A stretch of DNA of 64,000 bases from Congeria kusceri (lineage: Eukaryota > Mollusca > Bivalvia > Myida > Dreissenidae), in assembly GCA_027627225.1 (NCBI GenBank), contig CM051029.1, positions 72,712,578 to 72,776,577 of the forward strand. Direction: 5' to 3'. Shown piece by piece: positions 13,915 to 27,200 of the stretch (its first letter is position 1; each line of letters begins with the position of its first letter). The notes beneath the pieces are model-generated. The model saw only the letters and a list, made by a program, of their open reading frames with translations, searched no databases and was not told where the DNA came from. A program made the translations under genes and the position numbers.

Positions 13915-15958
13915 TTGTGATGGGGACTGTATTTGTAATGGGGACTGTATTTGTGATGGGGACTGTATTTGTGATGGGAACTGTATTTGTGATGGGAACT
14001 GTATTTGCGATGGGGACTGTATTTGTGATGGGGACTGTATTTGTGATGGGGACTGTATTTGATTAAGACATACTTACACTTGTTTTAGTTGTGATGAGGA
14101 CTGTATTTGAGTAAGACATACTTACACTTGTTGTAGTTGTGATGGGGACTGTATTTGAGTAAGACATACTTACACTTGTTGTAGTTGTGATGGGGACTGT
14201 ATTTGTGAAGGGGACTGTATTTGTGATGGGGACTGTACTTGATTAAGACATACTTACACTTGTTGTAGTTGTGATGGGGACTGTATTTGTGATGGGGACT
14301 GTATTTGATTAAGACATACTTACACTTGTTGTAGTAGTGATGGGGACTGTATTTGTGATGGGGGACTGTATTTGTGATGCGGACTGTATTTGATTAAGAC
14401 ATACTTACACTTGTTGTAGTTAGTGATGGGGACTGTATTTGTGATGGGGACTGTATTTGATTAAGACATACTTACACTTGTTGTAGTTGTGATGGGGACG
14501 GTGTTTGAGTAAGACATACTTACACGTGTTGTAGTTGTGATGGGGACTGTATTTGTGGTGGGGACTGTATTTGAGTAAGACATACTTGCACTTGTTGTAG
14601 TTGTGATGGGGACTGTATTTGTGATGGGGGACTGTATTTGATTAAGACATACTTACACTTGTTGTAGTTGTGATGGGGGACTGTATTTGTGATGGGGACT
14701 GTATTTGTGATGGGGACTGTATTTGATTAAGACATACTTACACTTGTTGTATTTGTGATGGGGACTGTGTTTGAGTAAGGACATACTTACACATGTTGTA
14801 GTTGTGATGGGGACTGTATTTGTGGTGGGGACTGTATTTGAGTAAGACATACTTACACTTGTTGTAGTTGTGATGGGGGACTGTATTTGAGTAAGACATA
14901 CTTACACTTGTTGTAATTGTGATGGGGACTGTATTTGAGTAAGACATACTTACACTTGTTGTAGTTGTGATGGGGACTGTATTTGAGTAAGACATAATTA
15001 CACTTGTTGTAGTTGTGATGGGGACTGTATTTGAAATGGGGACTGTATTTGAGTAAGACACACTTACACTTGTTGTAGTTGTGATGGGGACTGTATTTGT
15101 GATGAGGACTGTATTTGTGATGGGGACTGTATTTGAGTAAGACATACTTACACTTGTTGTAGTTGTGATGGGGACTGTATTTGAGTAAGACATAATTACA
15201 CTTGTTGTAGTTGTGATGGGGACTGTATTTGTGATGGGGGACTGTATTTGAGTAAGACATACTTACACTTGTTGTAGTTGCGATGGGGGACTGTATTTGA
15301 GTAAGACATACTTACACTTGTTGTAATTGTGATGGGGACTGTATTTGAGTAAGACATACTTACACTTGTTGTAGTTGTGATGGGGACTGTATTTGAGTAA
15401 GACATACTTACACATGTTGTAGATGTGATGGGGACTGTATTTGAGTAAGACATACTTACACTTGTTGTAATTGTGATGGGGACTGTATTTGAGTAAGACA
15501 TAATTACACTTGTTGTAATTGTGATGGGGACTGTATTTGAGTAAGACATAATTACACTTGTTGTATTGGTGATGGGGACTGTATTTGAGTAAGACATACT
15601 TTCACTTGTTGTAGTTGTGATGGGGGACTGTATTTGAGTAAGACATAATTACACTTGTTGTAATTGTGATGGGGACTGTATTTGAGTAAGACATACTTAC
15701 ACTTGTTGTAGTTGTGATGGGGGCTGTATTTGAGTAAGACATACTTACACTTGTTGTAATTGTGATGGGGACTGTATTTGAGTAAGACATACTTACACTT
15801 GTTGTAGTTGTGATGGGGACTGTATTTGTGATGGGGCTGTATTTGATTAAGACATACTTACACTTGTTGTAGTTGTGATGGGGATTGTATTTGAGTAAGA
15901 CATACTTACACATGTTGTAGTTGCGATGGGGACTGTATATGTGGTGGGGACTGTATTT

Positions 15959-16084
15959 GAACTAACAATTGGTTTACAACATAAATTATTCAGACATACT
16001 TACACTTGTTGTAGTTGTGATGGGGACTGTATTTGAACTAACAATTCATTTACAACACAAATTATTAAGACACACTTGTTGTAG
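15959..16084 (+). repeat. Satellite anchor segment 4
   Basis: Same segment; 2170 bp after anchor 3. The block after it has an extra G (gatgggggac). Confidence 0.9.
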
Positions 16085-17665
16085 TTGTGATGGGGGACTG
16101 TATTTGTAATGGGGACTGTATTTGTGATGGGGACTGTATTTGTGATGGGAACTGTATTTGTGATGGGAACTGTATTTGCGATGGGGACTGTATTTGTGAT
16201 GGGGACTGTATTTGTGATGGGGACTGTATTTGATTAAGACATACTTACACTTGTTGTAGTTGTGATGGGGACGGTGTTTTGAGTAAGGACATACATACAC
16301 GTGTTGTAGTTGTGATGGGGGACTGTATTTGTGATGGGGACTGTATTTGATTAAGACATACTTACACTTGTTGTAGTTGTGATGGGGACTGTATTTGTGA
16401 TGGGGGACTGTATTTGTGATGGGGACTGTATTTGATTAAGACATACTTACACTTGTTGTATTTGTGATGGGGACTGTGTTTGAGTAAGACATACTTACAC
16501 ATGTTGTAGTTGTGATGGGGACTGTATTTGTGGTGGGGACTGTATTTGAGTAAGACATACTTACACTTGTTGTAGTTGTGATGGGGACTGTATTTGAGTA
16601 AGACATACTTACACTTGTTGTAATTGTGATGGGGACTGTATTTGAGTAAGACATAACTTACACTTGTTGTAGTTGTGATGGGGACTGTATTTGAGTAAGA
16701 CATAATTACACTTGTTGTAGTTTGTGATGGGGACTGTATTTGAAATGGGGACTGTATTTGAGTAAGACACACTTACACTTGTTGTAGTTGTGATGGGGAC
16801 TGTATTTGTGATGAGGACTGTATTTGTGATGGGGACTGTATTTGAGTAAGACATACTTACACTTGTTGTAGTTGTGATGGGGACTGTATTTGAGTAAGAC
16901 ATAATTACACTTGTTGTAGTTGTGATGGGGACTGTATTTGTGATGGGGACTGTATTTGAGTAAGACATACTTACACTTGTTGTAGTTGCGATGGGGACTG
17001 TATTTGAGTAAGACATACTTACACTTGTTGTAATTGTGATGGGGACTGTATTTGAGTAAGACATACTTACACTTGTTGTAGTTGTGATGGGGACTGTATT
17101 TGAGTAAGACATACTTACACATGTTGTAGATGTGATGGGGACTGTATTTGAGTAAGACATACTTACACTTGTTGTAATTTGTGATGGGGACTGTATTTGA
17201 GTAAGACATAATTACACTTGTTGTAATTGTGATGGGGACTGTATTTGAGTAAGACATAATTACACTTGTTGTATTGGTGATGGGGACTGTATTTGAGTAA
17301 GACATACTTTCACTTGTTGTAGTTGTGATGGGGACTGTATTTGAGTAAGACATAATTACACTTGTTGTAATTGTGATGGGGACTGTATTTGAGTAAGACA
17401 TACTTACACTTGTTGTAGTTGTGATGGGGGCTGTATTTGAGTAAGACATACTTACACTTGTTGTAATTGTGATGGGGACTGTATTTGAGTAAGACATACT
17501 TACACTTGTTGTAGTTGTGATGGGGACTGTATTTGTGATGGGGCTGTATTTGATTAAGACATACTTACACTTGTTGTAGTTGTGATGGGGATTGTATTTG
17601 AGTAAGACATACTTACACATGTTGTAGTTGCGATGGGGACTGTATATGTGGTGGGGACTGTATTT

Positions 17666-17791
17666 GAACTAACAATTGGTTTACAACATAAATTATTCAG
17701 ACATACTTACACTTGTTGTAGTTGTGATGGGGACTGTATTTGAACTAACAATTCATTTACAACACAAATTATTAAGACACACTTGTTGTAG
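17666..17791 (+). repeat. Satellite anchor segment 5
   Basis: Same segment; 1707 bp after anchor 4. Confidence 0.9.
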
Positions 17792-19298
17792 TTGTGATGG
17801 GGACTGTATTTGTAATGGGGACTGTATTTGTGATGGGGACTGTATTTGTGATGGGAACTGTATTTGTGATGGGAACTGTATTTGCGATGGGGACTGTATT
17901 TGTGATGGGGACTGTATTTGTGATGGGGACTGTATTTGATTAAGACATACTTACACTTGTTTTAGTTGTGATGAGGACTGTATTTGAGTAAGACATACTT
18001 ACACTTGTTGTAGTTGTGATGGGGACTGTATTTGAGTAAGACATACTTACACTTGTTGTAGTTGTGATGGGGACTGTATTTGTGAAGGGGACTGTATTTG
18101 TGATGGGGACTGTACTTGATTAAGACATACTTACACTTGTTGTAGTTGTGATGGGGACTGTATTTGTGATGGGGACTGTATTTGATTAAGACATACTTAC
18201 ACTTGTTGTAGTAGTGATGGGGACTGTATTTGTGATGGGGACTGTATTTGTGATGCGGACTGTATTTGATTAAGACATACTTACACTTGTTGTAGTTGTG
18301 ATGGGGACTGTATTTGTGATGGGGACTGTATTTGTGATGGGGACTGTATTTGATTAAGACATACTTACACTTGTTGTAGTTGTGATGGGGACGGTGTTTG
18401 AGTAAGACATACTTACACGTGTTGTAGTTGTGATGGGGACTGTATTTGTGGTGGGGACTGTATTTGAGTAAGACATACTTACACTTGTTGTAGTTGTGAT
18501 GGGGACTGTATTTGTGATGGGGACTGTATTTGATTAAGACATACTTACACTTGTTGTAGTTGTGATGGGGACTGTATTTGTGATGGGGACTGTATTTGTG
18601 ATGGGGACTGTATTTGATTAAGACATACTTACACTTGTTGTATTTGTGATGGGGACTGTATTTGAGTAAGACATACTTACACTTGTTGTAGTTGTGATGG
18701 GGACTGTATTTGAGTAAGACATACTTACACTTGTTGTAATTGTGATGGGGACTGTATTTGAGTAAGACATACTTACACTTGTTGTAGTTGTGATGGGGAC
18801 TGTATTTGAGTAAGACATAATTACACTTGTTGTAGTTGTGATGGGGACTGTATTTGAAATGGGGACTGTATTTGAGTAAGACACACTTACACTTGTTGTA
18901 GTTGTGATGGGGACTGTATTTGTGATGAGGACTGTATTTGTGATGGGGACTGTATTTGAGTAAGACATACTTACACTTGTTGTAGTTGTGATGGGGACTG
19001 TATTTGAGTAAGACATAATTACACTTGTTGTAGTTGTGATGGGGACTGTATTTGTGATGGGGACTGTATTTGAGTAAGACATACTTACACTTGTTGTAGT
19101 TGCGATGGGGACTGTATTTGAGTAAGACATACTTACACTTGTTGTAGTTGTGATGGGGACTGTATTTGTGATGGGGCTGTATTTGATTAAGACATACTTA
19201 CACTTGTTGTAGTTGTGATGGGGATTGTATTTGAGTAAGACATACTTACACATGTTGTAGTTGCGATGGGGACTGTATATGTGGTGGGGACTGTATTT

Positions 19299-19424
19299 GA
19301 ACTAACAATTGGTTTACAACATAAATTATTCAGACATACTTACACTTGTTGTAGTTGTGATGGGGACTGTATTTGAACTAACAATTCATTTACAACACAA
19401 ATTATTAAGACACGCTTGTTGTAG
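19299..19424 (+). repeat. Satellite anchor segment 6
   Basis: Same segment with one change (acacgcttg); 1633 bp after anchor 5. Confidence 0.9.
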
Positions 19425-20997
19425 TTGTGATGGGGACTGTATTTGTAATGGGGACTGTATTTGTGATGGGGACTGTATTTGTGATGGGAACTGTATTTGT
19501 GATGGGAACTGCATTTGCGATGGGGACTGTATTTGTGATGGGGACTGTATTTGTGATGGGGACTGTATTTGATTAAGACATACTTACACTTGTTGTAGTT
19601 GTGATGGGGACGGTGTTTGAGTAAGACATACATACACGTGTTGTAGTTGTGATGGGGACTGTATTTGTGATGGGGACTGTATTTGATTAAGACATACTTA
19701 CACTTGTTGTAGTTGTGATGGGGACTGTATTTGTGATGGGGACTGTATTTGTGATGGGGACTGTATTTGATTAAGACATACTTACACTTGTTGTATTTGT
19801 GATGGGGACTGTGTTTGAGTAAGACATACTTACACATGTTGTAGTTGTGATGGGGACTGTATTTGTGGTGGGGACTGTATTTGAGTAAGACATACTTACA
19901 CTTGTTGTAGTTGTGATGGGGACTGTATTTGAGTAAGACATACTTACACTTGTTGTAATTGTGATGGGGACTGTATTTGAGTAAGACATACTTACACTTG
20001 TTGTAGTTGTGATGGGGACTGTATTTGAGTAAGACATAATTACACTTGTTGTAGTTGTGATGGGGACTGTATTTGAAATGGGGACTGTATTTGAGTAAGA
20101 CACACTTACACTTGTTGTAGTTGTGATGGGGACTGTATTTGTGATGAGGACTGTATTTGTGATGGGGACTGTATTTGAGTAAGACATACTTACACTTGTT
20201 GTAGTTGTGATGGGGACTGTATTTGAGTAAGACATAATTACACTTGTTGTAGTTGTGATGGGGACTGTATTTGTGATGGGGACTGTGTTTGAGTAAGACA
20301 TACTTACACTTGTTGTAGTTGCGATGGGGACTGTATTTGAGTAAGACATACTTACACTTGTTGTAATTGTGATGGGGACTGTATTTGAGTAAGACATACT
20401 TACACTTGTTGTAGTTGTGATGGGGACTGTATTTGAGTAAGACATACTTACACATGTTGTAGATGTGATGGGGACTGTATTTGAGTAAGACATACTTACA
20501 CTTGTTGTAATTGTGATGGGGACTGTATTTGAGTAAGACATAATTACACTTGTTGTAATTGTGATGGGGACTGTATTTGAGTAAGACATAATTACACTTG
20601 TTGTATTGGTGATGGGGACTGTATTTGAGTAAGACATACTTTCACTTGTTGTAGTTGTGATGGGGACTGTATTTGAGTAAGACATAATTACACTTGTTGT
20701 AATTGTGATGGGGACTGTATTTGAGTAAGACATACTTACACTTGTTGTAGTTGTGATGGGGGCTGTATTTGAGTAAGACATACTTACACTTGTTGTAATT
20801 GTGATGGGGACTGTATTTGAGTAAGACATACTTACACTTGTTGTAGTTGTGATGGGGACTGTATTTGTGATGGGGCTGTATTTGATTAAGACATACTTAC
20901 ACTTGTTGTAGTTGTGATGGGGATTGTATTTGAGTAAGACATACTTACACATGTTGTAGTTGCGATGGGGACTGTATATGTGGTGGGGACTGTATTT

Positions 20998-21123
20998 GAA
21001 CTAACAATTGGTTTACAACATAAATTATTCAGACATACTTACACTTGTTGTAGTTGTGATGGGGACTGTATTTGAACTAACAATTCATTTACAACACAAA
21101 TTATTAAGACACACTTGTTGTAG
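20998..21123 (+). repeat. Satellite anchor segment 7
   Basis: Same segment; 1699 bp after anchor 6. No further anchor occurs between here and the gene-proximal edge at 24.29 kb. Confidence 0.9.
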
Positions 21124-24100
21124 TTGTGATGGGGACTGTATTTGTAATGGGGACTGTATTTGTGATGGGGACTGTATTTGTGATGGGAACTGTATTTGTG
21201 ATGGGAACTGTATTTGCGATGGGGACTGTATTTGTGATGGGGACTGTATTTGTGATGGGGACTGTATTTGATTAAGACATACTTACACTTGTTTTAGTTG
21301 TGATGAGGACTGTATTTGAGTAAGACATACTTACACTTGTTGTAGTTGTGATGGGGACTGTATTTGAGTAAGACATACTTACACTTGTTGTAGTTGTGAT
21401 GGGGACTGTATTTGTGAAGGGGACTGTATTTGTGATGGGGACTGTACTTGATTAAGACATACTTACACTTGTTGTAGTTGTGATGGGGACTGTATTTGTG
21501 ATGGGGACTGTATTTGATTAAGACATACTTACACTTGTTGTAGTAGTGATGGGGACTGTATTTGTGATGGGGACTGTATTTGTGATGCGGACTGTATTTG
21601 ATTAAGACATACTTACACTTGTTGTAGTTGTGATGGGGACTGTATTTGTGATGGGGACTGTATTTGTGATGGGGACTGTATTTGATTAAGACATACTTAC
21701 ACTTGTTGTAGTTGTGATGGGGACGGTGTTTGAGTAAGACATACTTACACGTGTTGTAGTTGTGATGGGGACTGTATTTGTGGTGGGGACTGTATTTGAG
21801 TAAGACATACTTACACTTGTTGTAGTTGTGATGGGGACTGTATTTGTGATGGGGACTGTATTTGATTAAGACATACTTACACTTGTTGTAGTTGTGATGG
21901 GGACTGTATTTGTGATGGGGACTGTATTTGTGATGGGGACTGTATTTGATTAAGACATACTTACACTTGTTGTATTTGTGATGGGGACTGTGTTTGAGTA
22001 AGACATACTTACACATGTTGTAGTTGTGATGGGGACTGTATTTGTGGTGGGGACTGTATTTGAGTAAGACATACTTACACTTGTTGTAGTTGTGATGGGG
22101 ACTGTATTTGAGTAAGACATACTTACACTTGTTGTAATTGTGATGGGGACTGTATTTGAGTAAGACATACTTACACTTGTTGTAGTTGTGATGGGGACTG
22201 TATTTGAGTAAGACATAATTACACTTGTTGTAGTTGTGATGGGGACTGTATTTGAAATGGGGACTGTATTTGAGTAAGACACACTTACACTTGTTGTAGT
22301 TGTGATGGGGACTGTATTTGTGATGAGGACTGTATTTGTGATGGGGACTGTATTTGAGTAAGACATACTTACACTTGTTGTAGTTGTGATGGGGACTGTA
22401 TTTGAGTAAGACATAATTACACTTGTTGTAGTTGTGATGGGGACTGTATTTGTGATGGGGACTGTATTTGAGTAAGACATACTTACACTTGTTGTAGTTG
22501 CGATGGGGACTGTATTTGAGTAAGACATACTTACACTTGTTGTAATTGTGATGGGGACTGTATTTGAGTAAGACATACTTACACTTGTTGTAGTTGTGAT
22601 GGGGACTGTATTTGAGTAAGACATACTTACACATGTTGTAGATGTGATGGGGACTGTATTTGAGTAAGACATACTTACACTTGTTGTAATTGTGATGGGG
22701 ACTGTATTTGAGTAAGACATAATTACACTTGTTGTAATTGTGATGGGGACTGTATTTGAGTAAGACATAATTACACTTGTTGTATTGGTGATGGGGACTG
22801 TATTTGAGTAAGACATACTTTCACTTGTTGTAGTTGTGATGGGGACTGTATTTGAGTAAGACATAATTACACTTGTTGTAATTGTGATGGGGACTGTATT
22901 TGAGTAAGACATACTTACACTTGTTGTAGTTGTGATGGGGGCTGTATTTGAGTAAGACATACTTACACTTGTTGTAATTGTGATGGGGACTGTATTTGAG
23001 TAAGACATACTTACACTTGTTGTAGTTGTGATGGGGACTGTATTTGTGATGGGGCTGTATTTGATTAAGACATACTTACACTTGTTGTAGTTGTGATGGG
23101 GACTGTATTTGTGATGGGGACTGTATTTGTGATGGGGACTGTATTTGATTAAGACATACTTACACTTGTTGTAGTTGTGATGGGGACTGTGTTTGAGTAA
23201 GACATACTTACACATGTTGTAGTTGTGATTGGGACTGTATTTGTGGTGGGGACTGTATTTGAGTAAGACATACTTACACTTGTTGTAGTTGTGATGGGGA
23301 CTGTATTTGAGTAAGACATACTTACACTTGTTGTAATGGTGATGGGGACTGTATTTGAGTAAGACATACTTACACTTGTTGTAGTTGTAATGGGGACTGT
23401 ATTTGAGTAAGACATAATAATTACACTTGTTGTATTTGTGATGGGGACTGTATTTGAAATGGGGACTGTATTTGAGTAAGACATACTTACACTTGTTGTA
23501 GTTGAGTTGGGGACTGTATTTGTGATGGGGACTGTATTTGAGTAAGACATACTTACACTTGTTGTAGTTGTGATGGGGACTGTATTTGAGTAAGACATAA
23601 TTACACTTGTTGTAGTTGTGATGGGGACTGTATTTGTGATGGGGACTGTATTTGAGTAAGACATACTTACACTTGTTGTAGTTGTGATGGGGACTGTATT
23701 TGAGTAAGACATACTTACACTTTTTGTAATTGTGATGGGGACTGTATTTGAGTAAGACATACTTACACTTGTTGTAGTTGTGATGGGGACTGTATTTGAG
23801 TAAGACATACTTACACATGTTGTAGATGTGATGGGACTGTATTTGAGTAAGACATACTTACACTTGTTGTAATTGTGATGGGGACTGTATTTGAGTAAGA
23901 CATAATTACACTTGTTGTAATTGTGATGGGGACTGTATTTGAGTAAGACATAATTACACTTGTTGTATTTGTGATGGGGACTGTATTTGAGTAAGACATA
24001 CTTACACTTGTTGTAGTTGTGATGGGGACTGTATTTGAGTAAGACATACTTACACTTGTTGTAATTGTGATGGGGACTGTATTTGAGTAAGACATACTTA

Positions 24101-24200
24101 CACTTGTTGTAGTTGTGATGGGGACTGTATTTGAGTAAGACATAATTACACTTGTTGTAGTTGTGATGGGGACTGTCTTTGTGATGGGGACTGTATTTGA

Positions 24201-24286
24201 TTAAGACATACTTACACTTGTTGTAGTTGTGATGGGGACTGTATTTGAGTAAGACATACTTACACTTGTTGTAGTTGTGATGGGGA
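24201..24286 (-). CDS. Candidate terminal exon made of satellite sequence
   Basis: At the satellite edge nearest the gene, a pyrimidine-rich tract (TTTTTCTCTTTC) precedes CAAATACAG. Joining the phase-1 ShKT exon there reads V-PITTTTS-VSMSYSNT-VPITTTTS-VSMS and then TAA, a 28-residue Ser/Thr tail. Acceptor, phase and stop fit. A donor-like GTAAGT lies 23 nt into the exon, so further splicing is equally possible. No polyadenylation signal is evident within the array. Confidence 0.35.
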
Positions 24287-27200
24287 CTGTATTTGAAAGA
24301 GAAAAACATATAAATGTGAAGTGCTTAAAGAATGCATACTATACGTTTATCAATACTAATCAGTCATCGATAATCAATCTAATTGTACATGTTTGAAACA
24401 TTTAATTAATAATCGTTGTTGATAGGTTTGTGCAATACACAAACAATTAAGCAAAACTACACATATTTGAAATTAACATGAATAAAATGAAATAACAGTG
24501 GGAAATATCACCATGCTTAGGAAATGTCAGCCAAAGTTAGCAACAGTTGTCTACGAAACAGATCGTTTTGTAGCGTGAATATTATGTTAAAGTAAAAGAA
24601 CTATGACCACGATGTTCCGTGGAACCAAACCATTTAAAATTCTGGCAATATGAAACTATCAGGGGCAATTTCTAATCAAGGAGATATAGGTACGGTCACG
24701 AAACGGGTACAGTTTTTTAACGTAGAGGTAACCGATTCGTTTTAATACCGTGAGTCAGTACTTTGGCTGCGTCCACTTACCACAAAGTCCACATGACATG
24801 TAGCACTCGGCCTCCATCTTTACATTGTTCGACTCACACCAGCCCTTCCCCACGTTGATCAGGCACGTAGACGTGGCCACGGCGTCTTTACAGGTCGCTA
24901 GAATGCAATGACATGTTCATAATAACAATAAGAATAAGAAATAAGAATAAGACTAAGCTTTGTTCTGTGTTGTAAATAAAGTTGATATTGAGCGAATATT
25001 CACATTTACTGAAACTATGGACATTCGTGATTTTCTGTTTATAGCAGGCTGCAATTGTCTGTATTTAAATGATCTGATTTACAGTATTGATTGTATGTCA
25101 CACCGACAATGAAGTTAGGATAATTATTGAGGTGCATCAGATGATAATAGTATACACATAATAAGTATACATGTGTAGAATAGTATCGTCTGATGCACCA
25201 CACAATGCTACAGTATGATAAAATAATGTGAAGATTTCTCACTTTCTTCGACGACAATGTCGCCGGTAATCTGCTTTCTAGATCTAGTTTATAACTATAA
25301 TAATACACAATAAATTCACTCACAGCTGCAGTCTAAGCCTCCGTATCCATCGGGACACGAGCACCGACACGCGCTCGAGTTAAACGTGCCTCCGTTCTGA
25401 CACGAGGTGATCTTACAGTCCTGGCAGTCCTTGCCTTTGAACGGGTACCTGTAATCGAGAGAATGTAAATAATACGGCATTGCCCAGCACAATGCATGTG
25501 TCACTCAGATCTGTGTAATATGGTGTGTTTAAATTTGTATAAGATGAATTTAGTAATAAAGTTGTGTGCAATTAACTGTCGGACAAAAAGAGAGCCTGCA
25601 TATTTGAAAGTTGATATGTTCAAATCCAACGGTGAGTTGAGTTATTTTCAGTTGGCTTATATCGATATCATGTAGATATATAATTTGTCGTTTCACGGTA
25701 ATTTGCATTTTGTTAACTATCTGGCTGTCTTATAAACGGAAATATTTTTTCTTTCCTTTTAGGAAACAGTAAACATTGCCTAGTCCAATAAAATCATCAT
25801 ATGAATGCTTATGAAACTATTCATATTGATACATTAGCAGTAGCGAAATTTCTTTGTATCACACGAGCACACGAACCATACACACACATCACCACCGCGT
25901 AGTTCGTACCTGCACTCACATGTAGTTCCGTACGTGTTGCCCTGACAGTTACAACCACACCCGGTCGATGTCAGACTCATTCCGTGATTGCAAATCCTAT
26001 TGCAAGTAGTGTTGCAAGTTTTGCCTATAAATATGGGTTGTTAAAATTGCATTTAAGGTGTAAACATTGCATACATAAATTTAACATATACCAATATGTT
26101 GACGATGTATGATAACTGATAATATCAAAATTATATCAAAATAATGCGTGAAATATGATTTAACATATCTGTTTATCTAAATTCAAAAGAATAACAATGA
26201 TACATTTCTACAGCTGGGTTTTCAAATTACGCCAACAAGCCATCAATATGCGTCAGATTACGATGCAACGATTTGTTACCATAGAATCCGGCAGCACACT
26301 GGCAGCCACACAGCGACTGCTTCCACGTGCCTCCATTTTTGCAGTAACCGGTACATGCATTCACTACAAAGTGTTGAAATAAAGTGGTTTTTCTCAATTT
26401 TAGTATTAAATAGAGGATATTTGTTAATTCTGTGTAATATCGTTTTCACGAGTTTTCATAGAAAATGACGCAGCCAAGAGTGAAAATATCTATTTTCTAT
26501 GACCACGAGTAAAACCAAATACGATCTTATACCGACATATCTTTTTATTGAGTGCTTGTTTCAGTCATTTTCATGAGTTAAAATGGGTCTAACTGGAGAA
26601 TTTCGCGGGACTCATCACCTCATGATGCCAAATTAATGACGTCAATTCACAATTTTTATCTGGAATCGTTGAAAGTCCGTTTCGTTTACTGTATTAAATC
26701 GGGAACCAGTTGAAACAGTGAAAATTACCACTCTGGTAATTTTCACTGTTTTAAAAAACCGAATTACCAATTTTAATTTACTGATATTTCCTTATAAATC
26801 ACTGGAAACCATAAAATAATATTTAGTAACTGTAAATGTTGTAGAATTTAGTAGTACTCCATTACGTCGTGTGAATGTATATTCAGCAAGAAATCAAGAC
26901 CTGTATTACTATACTTTACTCATGGAACTTTACAACGCTAACTAGTGTATGGGTTACACTTACATTCGGCAACAGTAGGTAAGGAGTAGGCATAGGTTAT
27001 GCCGACATTAGGGTTGGCACCTCTCTGGTAGTACTGAAACGAAATAAAACACAAAAGTATGTTTGACACATCTTAATTTGAACGTACATTTATACAAAGA
27101 ATGAAATACATGTATTAAATGTTTAAATGTAGATATCAAGAAAGCTTCTTCAAACGACTTGAAAGCACGTACATTTGCTTATAATTACTACGCGTATAGC

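Larger units (their letters stand above)
5155..24290 (-). repeat. 19-kb satellite of 18-bp and 48-bp units with embedded splice-site motifs
   Basis: Plus-strand core is gatggggactgtatttgt (18 bp). The 48-bp unit is that core plus a 30-bp insert, gtaagacatacttacacttg then ttgtagttgt (or attaagac... variants). 48-bp units are interspersed with runs of one to six extra 18-bp cores. On the minus strand, the sense strand of the neighbouring gene, each insert reads AACAAGT/GTAAGTATGTC and each core junction reads AAATACAG/TCCCC. That gives an acceptor-like and a donor-like motif 23 nt apart in every unit. Variants include cttacacatg, cataattac, gatgaggac and gatgcggac. Copies of the insert number in the low hundreds by estimate. 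Confidence 0.97.

Noticed and set aside
5155..24290. CRISPR array
   Set aside because: Repeats are head-to-tail with no unique spacers, and the context is eukaryotic.
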